Source: Sporolactobacillus sp. CQH2019
GTDB taxonomy: Bacteria > Bacillota > Bacilli > Bacillales > Sporolactobacillaceae
Reading direction: 5' to 3'
Length of the DNA: 64,000 nucleotides
NCBI RefSeq assembly: GCF_028765345.1
Contig: NZ_JARAJZ010000010.1
Coordinates: forward strand, 124,001-188,000
The position numbers were made by a program, and so were the translations under genes. A model generated the notes under the pieces. That model had not been told where the DNA came from. It searched no databases and worked only from the letters and a program-made list of their open reading frames with translations. Below, piece after piece: positions 1 through 7,482 of this stretch (position 1 is its first letter; every line of letters starts with the position of its first letter).

Positions 1-38
1 ACAGCCGGTACCTCCCCAGTTTTATCAGGTAAAACCGC

Positions 39-590
39 TTATTTACAACAGTAGGCTGCTGCCGATTCCACTTCGGAAAAACCGGACAAAGCTGAAAGGA
101 AAGCGTTCTGCACATCCGCCGCGGATACTGTGGATCGGCCGAACGAAAGATCGCGCGTCGCGCACGCGTCGGAAATCAGTTTGACTGGATAGCCCAGTTC
201 TTTAGCCTGCCGCGTCGTCGAATCGATACACATATGAGTCATCATACCACAGATGACCAGCCGATTGACTCCCTGCTCCTGTAATTTTTCCTGAAGGACT
301 GTTTGTAGAAAGCTGTTTGGATAGGCTTTTTCAATAATATACGCATGCGGACCGGATAAGAAAGGGTCCAATGACGCATGGAACCGGGCGCCGTCTGTGT
401 CCGCCAGAAAGAAGGCGGCATCTTTTGAACGGCTGATATGCCGGATAAAAAAGACGGGACGATCTTCGCTATTAAATTTTTTTATTAAGAGAAGAATATT
501 TGCCAGTGCTTTTTCCGGCTGATGGAGCGGATAGGCTCCGCCTTCAAAATAATCATTCTGTACATCGATAATGATTAGCGCTTCCTGCAT
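39..590 (-). CDS. Isochorismatase-family cysteine hydrolase
   Basis: A 183-aa single-domain protein of the isochorismatase-like hydrolase superfamily (cytosolic amidases/hydrolases such as nicotinamidase and isochorismatase). The three catalytic positions are visible: Asp9 in LIIIDVQNDY, Lys88 and Cys121 in GMMTHMCIDSTTR, the last with the usual cis-peptide region just before it. Length is normal for the family. The substrate cannot be read from sequence; family members of this size without extra domains act on small amides. It is transcribed leftward, alone, with a Shine-Dalgarno-like GGGAGGG stretch just upstream of the ATG. The family call is secure, the substrate unknown. Confidence 0.85.
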   Translation of the reverse strand: MQEALIIIDVQNDYFEGGAYPLHQPEKALANILLLIKKFNSEDRPVFFIRHISRSKDAAFFLADTDGARFHASLDPFLSGPHAYIIEKAYPNSFLQTVLQEKLQEQGVNRLVICGMMTHMCIDSTTRQAKELGYPVKLISDACATRDLSFGRSTVSAADVQNAFLSALSGFSEVESAAAYCCK

Positions 591-704
591 GGATGGCCCT
601 CCCTTGTATTGCTTATCCTTAATGATAGCGATTGATAGACGGAAAAAGAAGATGCTGATGAAAAAAGATTCTGCGGAATCACTTTCACGATGGAAGGATG
701 ATCG

Positions 705-1111
705 GATTTGGATGCGATCGATAAAAAAATAGTCGGGAATAAAAGAAAACAGCCGTTTGACCTGGAAAGAACTTGGCGAAAGGGTGCATTTGACCGGTCA
801 GCCAGTCAGGGCACGCGTCGAACGGCTCGTTGAGGGAAAGAAGATCCGGAGGTTCACGATGCATGACGAAACAGCATTTATCACGATGTATGGGTTCTCA
901 GAATGACGGCATTTTTGAAAGCACAATGGCCGCCGATCCGTATGTCGAATCGCTGTACATAATTTCTGGAGACGGATGCTGCCTGCTGGCCGTGCATTTT
1001 TCACCCGGTGAACCGGACCATTTTTGCAAAAAGTTGTTGAACTATGGACGCTGCAAGGTTAACATTTCCATAAAGCAAGTCAAGCAGGTTGAAGCTGACC
1101 GCTGGTGGTGA
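705..1111 (+). pseudogene. Lrp/AsnC-family transcriptional regulator, frameshifted
   Basis: Three reading frames read in succession give one Lrp/AsnC protein. Frame 1 (from a TTG near 708) begins LDAIDKKIVG; from about 739 the frame changes and reads a winged-helix segment (WKELGERVHLTGQ, then RVERLVEGKKIRRF) up to a TGA at 904-906; a third frame then reads the ligand-binding RAM domain (ADPYVESLYIISGDGCCLL, then LNYGRCKVNISIKQV) up to the TGA at 1109-1111. At least two frameshifts are needed, so no intact regulator is made. An intact member would bind DNA as an oligomer and sense amino acids. The order of domains and spacing match the family; the exact 5' end is uncertain. Confidence 0.65.
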
Positions 1112-1149
1112 ACGGAATAAGAAGCTTATTCAGACCGGGGAGGCGCAGA

Positions 1150-1593
1150 ATGAATTTAGCAGAGATTTTGAAAGACACGCAATATAGATATGAAATCATT
1201 CAACATGAGAAGCCCATCCTGACTCGGGAAGAAGGCTCGGATTTTTTGGGTATTGAAGTCGGCCAGACGGCTCCGACGCTGATTCTTAAAACAGATCAAG
1301 GATTTTTAGGAGCCATTATTTCGGGAAGCCGCGAAAAAATCAATTTTGATAAATTGGCTGATCTGCTGAATTACAGTAAGGTAGAATTAGCATCTCCGAA
1401 GGAAGTTCGGAAAACAACGGGATTTGATGTTGGGAGTGTTGCCCTGATAGGGTTCGGTTTACCTTGTGTGGCAGACAGGCGTCTGTTCGGCTATGACTTT
1501 ATTTATGGCGGAACAGGGCAATCAACGTCTACATTAAAAATCGAGCCGCAGGCTTTAACTGAACTAAATCAAGTGCTTTTGATGTTTGATTAA
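1150..1593 (+). CDS. YbaK/EbsC-family aminoacyl-tRNA deacylase-like protein
   Basis: A 147-aa YbaK/ProRS-INS-fold protein. Family members hydrolyse mischarged tRNA (for example Cys-tRNA-Pro) in trans to prolyl-tRNA synthetase. The sequence shows the typical core with K-T-D-Q-G-F-L-G-A-I-I strands and the GSVALIGFG loop followed by a C-terminal GG-T motif (YGGTGQSTSTLKIEP). The ATG at 1150 is chosen because a strong GGGGAGG Shine-Dalgarno lies nine bases before it; an upstream in-frame ATG at 1105 overlaps the broken Lrp gene and has no comparable site. The exact tRNA substrate cannot be told from sequence. Confidence 0.8.
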   Translation: MNLAEILKDTQYRYEIIQHEKPILTREEGSDFLGIEVGQTAPTLILKTDQGFLGAIISGSREKINFDKLADLLNYSKVELASPKEVRKTTGFDVGSVALIGFGLPCVADRRLFGYDFIYGGTGQSTSTLKIEPQALTELNQVLLMFD

Positions 1594-1714
1594 GAGGCAG
1601 AAAATTATTCATCCGTCCGCAAGCGGCCTATAGCAAGTGATAGGTACAGGCTAAATGGCTTTCAGTAACAAAATCCAAAGAATAATTGACAGGATATGAG
1701 GGGGGCAGGGCCTA

Positions 1715-2608
1715 GTGGATTCATTCAGAATAGCGATTGTACAAAGTAAACGCGATCCCTATAATTGCCGGCTGAACACAGAAAAAGGGTTAAAGATCGT
1801 CAGGGAAGCAAAACGGCGCGAAGCAGACATTGTCTTGTTTCCCGAATGCTGGATTACAGGCTATGAATTTCCCGATTTTGATAAAGACCTGCCGTTGAAA
1901 GAAATCGAGAGAATGCCAGAATATCAGCAATGGTTTTCCCGCTCTCTGGATGAGGGAAGCCCGTATATCTGCAGATTTTGCGAACTTGCGAAAGACCTGC
2001 AGATAGGTGTTGTGATTACCGGATTCACACGGGGCCGTTCAAGACCGCAAAATTCCGCTTTCGTCATCAATAGGAATGGGAAAATCATCCTGAAATACAG
2101 CAAAGTACATACGTGTGATTCTGCGGGTGAAAGGCTGCTGGAAAGCGGCAGTGACTTTAAGGTCTGCGACTTCGACGGCGTAAAAATCGGGATCATGATC
2201 TGCTATGACAGAGAGTACCCTGAAAGTGCAAGAATCCTCATGTTGAAAGGCGCTGAGCTGATCTTGGTGCCGAATGACTGCGGGGCGATGTTTCCGCGGG
2301 TACAGGCCTTGTCAACGAGGGCGTATGAAAATATGACGGGTGTCGCGATGGCCAATCCGCCCGGAGAAAACGCGGGCTGTTCCTGTGCATTCAGTCCGAT
2401 TGTCTGGGATGAAAAGGGCTTGCCCGTCGATAACAGGATCGTGCTGGCGGACGGCATGACCGAAGCTGTTTACATTGCCGAATACGATCTTAGACGGTTA
2501 AGAAACTATCGCAGCCATGAAATGATGGGAAATACATTCCGTAAAGTGGAAGCGTATGCTGAATTGCTCAATGACGAAATAAAAGAGCCGTTTATACGGA
2601 AAATTTGA
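1715..2608 (+). CDS. Carbon-nitrogen hydrolase (nitrilase superfamily)
   Basis: A 297-aa CN-hydrolase. The Glu-Lys-Cys triad is present: Glu44 in LFPECWITGY, Lys130 in LKYSKVHTCDSAGE, Cys163 in GIMICYDREYPE. Enzymes of this branch hydrolyse non-peptide C-N bonds (amides, carbamoyl groups) in the cytosol. The GTG start at 1715 follows a purine-rich GAGGGGGGCAGGG site. A second, different nitrilase-family gene lies at 18012-18920 on the other strand (catalytic residues at 46/124/156), so the locus carries two non-adjacent amidase-type enzymes. Family certain; substrate not assignable. Confidence 0.88.
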   Translation: MDSFRIAIVQSKRDPYNCRLNTEKGLKIVREAKRREADIVLFPECWITGYEFPDFDKDLPLKEIERMPEYQQWFSRSLDEGSPYICRFCELAKDLQIGVVITGFTRGRSRPQNSAFVINRNGKIILKYSKVHTCDSAGERLLESGSDFKVCDFDGVKIGIMICYDREYPESARILMLKGAELILVPNDCGAMFPRVQALSTRAYENMTGVAMANPPGENAGCSCAFSPIVWDEKGLPVDNRIVLADGMTEAVYIAEYDLRRLRNYRSHEMMGNTFRKVEAYAELLNDEIKEPFIRKI

Positions 2609-2670
2609 TGCTGCTTCAAGTTCCCATGCAGCCATTTCCACAGCATATCATAAGCACGAAAGAGGAAGAG

Positions 2671-2982
2671 CTGCCATCAAATCTGGATGTACCACTTTAC
2701 AAGGAAGAGTCACCATCAAATCTGGATGCATCAATTTACAAAGAGGAGTCACCATCAAGTTTTGGCGTACCACTTTACAAGGAAGAGTCACCATCAAATC
2801 TGGACGCGCCACTTTACAAGGAAGAGTCACCATCAAATCTGGGCGTGCCACTTTACAAGGAAGAGTCACCATCAAATCTGGATGCACCACTTCACAAAGA
2901 AGAGTCACCATCAAGTTTTGGCGTACCACTTTACAAAGAAGAGTTACCATCAAATCTGGATGCACCACTTTACAAGATACTG
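2671..2982. repeat. 39-bp tandem repeat, eight copies
   Basis: Eight head-to-tail copies of a 39-bp unit (13 codons) run from the end of the nitrilase gene to just before the next small gene. Units 3 and 7 share the variant AAGTTTTGG where the others have AAATCTGG, suggesting expansion by block duplication. Because 39 is divisible by three, long ORFs are open in several frames on both strands (the plus one reads repeated SPSNLDAPLYKEE), but none has a good ribosome-binding site or non-repeat domain, so I treat it as a non-coding minisatellite. Each unit is about two 19.5-bp half units, close to the about 20.5-bp period of the other arrays in this window. Confidence 0.8.
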
Positions 2983-3046
2983 TTACGTACACATCTGTAC
3001 GATGAAGATTTCACGCTCTTAATCAATCGCTAAGGAGATGACTAGA

Positions 3047-3259
3047 ATGCCAAAGGGTTTTTTAATGGCTTTCAGGATAATTACAGTTATATGCTTAATT
3101 TTATCTCTTAAAGTATTTCCTGACAGTGAGTGGATGTCACTTGTCCTTGTAATCCTATTCTTTGTCAGTTTTTTCATCGATAAATTCAAAACAAAGGATG
3201 AAACAGATAAAAAAAAGAATAAAAAAATAAAAGTCAGCCTCCGCATAAAGCGCAGCTGA
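3047..3259 (+). CDS. Small two-helix membrane protein
   Basis: A 70-aa protein with two hydrophobic segments (about residues 6-23 and 29-45) followed by a very lysine-rich tail (KDETDKKKNKKIK), so probably an inner-membrane protein with a cytosolic basic end. The start at 3047 is preferred because AAGGAG lies nine bases upstream; the in-frame ATG at 3038 sits directly against that site. It follows the 39-bp repeat array. I do not recognise a named family. Confidence 0.6.
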   Translation: MPKGFLMAFRIITVICLILSLKVFPDSEWMSLVLVILFFVSFFIDKFKTKDETDKKKNKKIKVSLRIKRS

Positions 3260-3265
3260 TTTTTT
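3234..3265 (+). terminator. Probable intrinsic terminator of the small membrane protein gene
   Basis: A short stem TCAGC/GCTGA (3234-3238 with 3255-3259) overlaps the stop codon and is followed by a run of six T. The stem is only five pairs, so the call is moderate. Confidence 0.45.
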
Positions 3266-3485
3266 GACGATATATCACATACTTTTTTAAGTCCATATTC
3301 CAATACGTCATTGCTTCAATTCGCTGTTTTCGTCACAGGCAAAGGAGTTTTCCGGTTGCCTCTTGTGTTCACCGCGAAAGAGCTGCCGCTCATTCAGAAC
3401 CTGTAAAACGCCATAAGGAGATCATTCCGGAATTTCTATTTTACTGATGCTGCCGGGCTGTCTATAATGAGGTTTACAGAGAAAA

Positions 3486-3535
3486 AAGGCGGAATGTTCT
3501 TTTTTATTCGGGACAGAAGCGATCCGCCTTATTTT
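3486..3535 (+). promoter_or_regulatory. Hairpin in the leader before the EamA gene
   Basis: AAGGCGGA and TCCGCCTT form an eight-pair stem over a loop of roughly 30 nt, followed by TATTTTAT, about 35 bp before the transporter start. It could be an upstream terminator or an attenuator. Nothing else recognisable lies in the 307-bp gap 3260-3566. Confidence 0.35.
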
Positions 3536-3566
3536 ATCGCTTGATCTTAAAAGAGGTCTGTTTGCC

Positions 3567-4466
3567 ATGAATAAATCTGCGTTTATTAAGTTGAGTATTG
3601 CCATGGTGATTTTCGGCTCAATCGGCTTCTTCTCGCGGATGACCGGACTCCCGTCATTGGAGCTCGTCTTCGTCCGCTGCGTCAGCGCGTCTGTTTTTCT
3701 TGCCGTCTACTGGCTGGCCAGCGGACAATACAAGAAGGAAACGTGGCAGCTCAGGGAGCTGGCTGCAATTGCCGGCGGCGGGGTGCTGCTTGTTCTCAAC
3801 TGGATATTATTCTTTGCTTCATTTGAAAAAACATCGATCACGGTTGCCATTTCAATCTACAATCTGGCTCCGGTTATTGTCCTGATCATCGGCTGGATTT
3901 TTTTCAAAGAGCGCGCCAAGCTGCTCGGCATCGCGGCAGTTATCCTGGCTTTTATCGGTACGATTCTCGTTTCAGGCCTCAATCCTGAAACTCTGCATCA
4001 TGGACTGTCTGAAGGACCGTTTTATGCGCTGATGGCAGCATGCCTCTATGCATCCGTAATCATTGCCGGAAAATATATAAAACAGGCGAGCCCTTATTTG
4101 GTGACCCTGATCCAGACTCTTGTCGGCGTGATCATGCTGCTGCCTTTTATCCGTTTTTCCTACTATGCCCACTTAACCGCGGCCAACTGGTTTTACAGCG
4201 TGTTCACGGGTGTCGTGCATACCGGCTTTGTCTATCTGCTCTTCTACGGAAGCATCCGCCTGCTTCCGACACCCACTATCGCGGCACTTCTCTATCTGGA
4301 TCCGCTCGTTGCCATCCTGCTCGACGTGTTCGTAACCGGTTTTATACCGACGTATCTGCAAATTGCCGGCATTCTGCTGATTTTCATCGCTGTGTCCTAT
4401 ACGTCCCTGCAAAAATCTGGACCGGCGGATTCTCAAACCGAAAAACCATGTCGGGCTTCATCATGA
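3567..4466 (+). CDS. EamA/DMT-family transporter
   Basis: A 299-aa drug/metabolite-transporter-type permease with about ten hydrophobic helices in two EamA halves (roughly residues 7-135 and 150-282). The first half shows FVRCVSASVFLAVYW and the end-of-half signature VILAFIGTILVSG; the second half repeats this with ILLIFIAVSYTSL. Such proteins export or import small metabolites (amino acids, sugars, drugs). It stands alone and is followed by a large tandem-repeat array, with a converging gene beyond. Substrate unknown. Confidence 0.85.
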   Translation: MNKSAFIKLSIAMVIFGSIGFFSRMTGLPSLELVFVRCVSASVFLAVYWLASGQYKKETWQLRELAAIAGGGVLLVLNWILFFASFEKTSITVAISIYNLAPVIVLIIGWIFFKERAKLLGIAAVILAFIGTILVSGLNPETLHHGLSEGPFYALMAACLYASVIIAGKYIKQASPYLVTLIQTLVGVIMLLPFIRFSYYAHLTAANWFYSVFTGVVHTGFVYLLFYGSIRLLPTPTIAALLYLDPLVAILLDVFVTGFIPTYLQIAGILLIFIAVSYTSLQKSGPADSQTEKPCRASS

Positions 4467-4620
4467 TTTCATGAAATGGAATTTGGTTCTAATCATATTT
4501 TTTACGGAAATCCGGCGTTTCAAAAAAGATCTCATAAAATAAGGCCGGGGCCCAAATTTTTAAGTGCATCCCTTTAACTCATGAATAGAACCGACTATGA
4601 AGTGAATTCATTAACAACCT

Positions 4621-5275
4621 TTTGGCCGGCCGATAGCCTGCTACTAGCGTCGGCACCGACCGATAAACCGAACGTTATGACCGATAACCTGGCCGCATTG
4701 GTCGATAAACAGCCGTAGCTGACCGATAACTCGGCCGTACCGACCGATAAAGCTCTTCGTTTGACCGATAAACTCTCAAGACCGGTTGATAGCCTGCTAC
4801 TGACCGATAACCTGGCCGCATCGATCGATAAACAGCCGTAGCTGACCGATAACTCAGCCGCCCCGACCGATAAAGCTCTCCGTTTGACCGATAAACTCTC
4901 ATGGCCGACCGATAGCCTGCTACTGACCGATAACCTGGCCGCATCGGTCGATAAACAGCCGTAGCTGACCGATAACTCAGCCGCCCCGACCGATAAAGCT
5001 CTCCGCCTGACCGATAAACTCTCATGGCCGGCCGATAGCCTGCTACTGACCGATAATCTGACCGCATTGGTCGATAAACAGCCGTAGCTGACCGATAACT
5101 CGGCCGTACCGACCGATAAAGCTCTCCGCCTGACCGATAAACTCTCATGGCCGACCGATAGCCTGCTACTGACCGATAATCTGACCGCATTGGTCGATAA
5201 ACAGCCGTAGCTGACCGATAACTCAACCGCACCGACCGATAAAGCTCTTCAAATGATCGATAAAGATCCTAAGTA
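4621..5275. repeat. 123-bp higher-order repeat built from about 20.5-bp GACCGATAA units
   Basis: The word (T/C)GACCGATAA recurs about every 20-21 bp across 650 bp. Six such units make a higher-order unit: the landmark AGCCTGCTAC recurs at 4791, 4914, 5037 and 5160, exactly 123 bp apart each time. Because 123 is a multiple of three, a 185-codon ORF is open on the minus strand (repeated YRS), but it has no domain or start signal and I regard it as a by-product. The array fills the gap between two convergent genes. It belongs to the same word family as the arrays at 10.9, 23.4, 23.9, 61.4 and 62.15 kb. Confidence 0.9.
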
Positions 5276-5361
5276 ATTTATCGGCAGTCAGGAAAACGGC
5301 GGTTGAGATGGCATCAGGTCGGCCGCAATTAAATAAGAAACATATATTCGGAAAAAATGAA

Positions 5362-5408
5362 AAAAAGGGAAATGAATCCTGTCGGGATCAGATTCATCTC
5401 CCTTTTTA
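5362..5408 (-). terminator. Strong intrinsic terminator, possibly bidirectional
   Basis: A long stem (AAAAAGGGA-AATGAATC at 5362-5378 with GATTCATCTCCCTTTTT at 5391-5407) has A-rich and T-rich flanks on both sides, so it can end transcription of the leftward small membrane gene and block read-through from the left. Confidence 0.75.
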
Positions 5409-5463
5409 TCCTGGTCATATGTTTCGTCAATAAAAATAGCGGGCACAGATTCATTGAATTCGT

Positions 5464-5868
5464 TTAATCGTGAGCCGTTTTGCTCGGATCAATTTGTTTT
5501 TTCCTTTTTTTAAAGTTATTTCTTCCGACAATGCCGGTCAGTACCAAGGCGATGATTGCCAGGATCAGGCCTGCCACATCAACGGCCAGTCCGAACGGGC
5601 CGCTTTGAAAATTTCTTGCTCCCCCCATTTCACCAAACGCGCGTCCTCCGCCTTGAAAGTTGCTGCTGCCGGACTGAGAAGCATTGGATCCCGAAGTGGA
5701 GTTTCCGGAATTTGAAAAGGTATTCGGCATATTCTGCGAAAAAGTCCCGGACTGAAAGGACCTCTGACTTCTTTGGTAGTACGTATAAAGGCCATAACCT
5801 GATTCAATCAATAAGACAATAGAAACAAGGATGCCAACCCAGAAATTGAATTGTTTCACACGTTCCAC
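5464..5868 (-). CDS. Membrane protein with Ser/Gly/Asn-rich loop
   Basis: A 134-aa protein with a transmembrane helix at about residues 9-30, an extracytoplasmic low-complexity stretch rich in Ser, Asn, Gly, Gln and Phe (about 33-92) and a second helix at about 94-115, then a basic C-terminal tail (NNFKKRKKQ). The GTG start is supported by AAAGGAG ten bases upstream. No family recognised; topology suggests both ends in the cytosol. It has its own strong terminator. Confidence 0.6.
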   Translation of the reverse strand: MERVKQFNFWVGILVSIVLLIESGYGLYTYYQRSQRSFQSGTFSQNMPNTFSNSGNSTSGSNASQSGSSNFQGGGRAFGEMGGARNFQSGPFGLAVDVAGLILAIIALVLTGIVGRNNFKKRKKQIDPSKTAHD

Positions 5869-6164
5869 GTTAAGCTGTCTCCTTTCATATTTTTAAGAGT
5901 CCACTTACGCAAGTATAGGTGCCAATTCTTAAAGAATGATTAATACCTTCAAAAAGTCAGTGAAGTGACCGGTTTTCGAAACGGTGTAATTTCAGGACGA
6001 TCGTTGTACAGGGCGGGCCAGATCTCCGGACCGAGCACGATCGTCCACTATGATAGATGAAAGGTCTTTTGCTGTAAAAATTTTTTGTTGGATGCAAATC
6101 CTGCTTGGAATCATTTACAAATCATTTTTTAGTAGATCGAAAATCTGCTGCTGCAGGAATTATA

Positions 6165-6207
6165 TTGACGTATGGTGTTTATACTGATAATATCAAATAT
6201 GATCAGT
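6165..6207 (+). promoter_or_regulatory. Promoter and probable YtrA-type operator
   Basis: TTGACG (6165-6170), a 17-bp spacer and TAATAT (6188-6193) form a good sigma-A promoter for the operon starting at 6243. An imperfect 25-bp dyad from ACTGAT at 6183 to ATCAGT at 6207 covers the -10 box, where a GntR/YtrA repressor encoded by the first gene would be expected to bind and autoregulate. Confidence 0.6.
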
Positions 6208-6242
6208 AAGCTAAATATTATCCTATTTGGAGCGATTTATAT

Positions 6243-6626
6243 TTGCGTATTATTATTACAAATACATCAGGAAAGCCTATTTATGAGCAGATAGAAGAAC
6301 AGATCAAAGAGGCGATCTTCAGTGATGAAGTGAAAGAAGGCGATGCGCTGCCTTCGATCCGTCAGCTTGCGAGAGAGCTGAAAATCAGTGTGATCACCAC
6401 GACCAGAGCCTACACGGATCTGGAGCAGGAAGGATTCATTGCGATCCAGCAGGGCAGGGGCTGTTTTGTGTTGCCCAAAGATAGCGAGCTCGTACGGGAG
6501 CAGTTGCTGCGCAAGATTGAGGAAAGTTTTGGGGCGGCTGTAAAGGCGGGCAGAATTGCAAAGTTATCGCGGCAAGAGCTGATGGATATGCTTCAATTTA
6601 TCATGGAGGAAAGCCATTATGAATAA
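6243..6626 (+). CDS. GntR-family transcriptional regulator, YtrA subfamily
   Basis: A 127-aa protein with an N-terminal winged helix (PIYEQIEEQIKEAIFSDEV, then LPSIRQLARELKISVITTTRAY and GRGCFVLP) and only a short C-terminal helical part. Lack of a full effector domain is typical of the YtrA subfamily, which represses its own ABC-transporter operon and often answers to cell-wall-active compounds. TTG is the start. The stop overlaps the next ATG by 8 bp, so it is translationally coupled to the ABC ATPase. A dyad over the -10 region is a plausible operator. Confidence 0.85.
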   Translation: MRIIITNTSGKPIYEQIEEQIKEAIFSDEVKEGDALPSIRQLARELKISVITTTRAYTDLEQEGFIAIQQGRGCFVLPKDSELVREQLLRKIEESFGAAVKAGRIAKLSRQELMDMLQFIMEESHYE

Positions 6627-7482
6627 TGCTCTGGAAGTATCTAATTTGCGTAAAGAATTTAGGGATTTTACTTTAAATAATGTCTCTTTTTCCCTGCCGA
6701 TGGGCTATATCATGGGATTTGTCGGACAAAACGGAGCCGGCAAGACCACTGCGATTAGCCTGATCCTGAATATGACCGGGCGGGATGGCGGTGAAGTCAA
6801 AATATTCGGCCTTGATAATATCAGGGATGAGAAAAAGATTAAGCAGGATATCGCCGTCGTATTTGATGATATCTATTTTGTTGACAGTTGGAGAGTCCGG
6901 GAAGTTGAAAAAGCCCTCAAAAATTTTTACAACGGCTGGAGCAGCGAGTTATACAGCCGCTATATAAAGAACTTCAATCTTCCCGTCAATAAAAGGGTGA
7001 AGGAATTATCCCGCGGCATGAAAATGAAGCTGATGCTCGCGGTCGCCATGTCGCACGGGGCAAAGCTGCTGATTCTCGATGAACCGACGAGTGGGCTTGA
7101 CCCGGTCGCCCGTGATGAACTGCTCGAAATATTGGGCGCCTATATTGAAGACGGCAAAAAGAGCATCCTTTTTTCAACCCACATTACGTCGGATCTCGAA
7201 AGAATTGCCGATTATATTACAGTGATTGATCACGGGAACATCTTCTATACCGGGACGAAGGATGATCTGCTCGAAGGCTACAGTATCGTCAAAGGCGGCC
7301 CTAATGACCTGTCCGGACCGCTGCAGAAAAAGTTAATCGGGCTCTCGAAGACCAGCACGGGTTTTTCAGGTTTAATCCGTTCTTCGGAAAAAGGCCTGGT
7401 ATCTTCAGAAATGATTACAGAACAGCCTTCTATAGACGAAATTCTGGTATTCATCAGCAAGGGAGGCGTGCGGTATGAGTGA
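6619..7482 (+). CDS. ABC transporter ATP-binding protein
   Basis: A 287-aa ABC ATPase with Walker A GQNGAGKTT (about residues 34-42), a signature LSRGMKMKL in place of LSGGQ, Walker B LLILDEPTSGLD and the H-loop STH. The non-canonical signature with an RGMKMK segment is usual for YtrB/EcsA-like and bacitracin/lantibiotic-type exporters. It overlaps the regulator upstream and the permease downstream by 8 bp each, so the three genes form one coupled operon. It should energise the N-terminal permease part of the next gene. Confidence 0.9.
   Translation: MNNALEVSNLRKEFRDFTLNNVSFSLPMGYIMGFVGQNGAGKTTAISLILNMTGRDGGEVKIFGLDNIRDEKKIKQDIAVVFDDIYFVDSWRVREVEKALKNFYNGWSSELYSRYIKNFNLPVNKRVKELSRGMKMKLMLAVAMSHGAKLLILDEPTSGLDPVARDELLEILGAYIEDGKKSILFSTHITSDLERIADYITVIDHGNIFYTGTKDDLLEGYSIVKGGPNDLSGPLQKKLIGLSKTSTGFSGLIRSSEKGLVSSEMITEQPSIDEILVFISKGGVRYE

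Noticed and set aside
2605-3033. 142-codon plus-strand ORF with SPSNLDAPLYKEE repeats, and an antisense ORF
   Set aside because: Entirely within the 39-bp repeat; several frames are open on both strands at once and no ribosome-binding site is present.
4675-5232. 185-codon minus-strand ORF with repeated YRS motif
   Set aside because: Made only of the 123-bp repeat, no start signal, no domain; open because 123 is a multiple of three.
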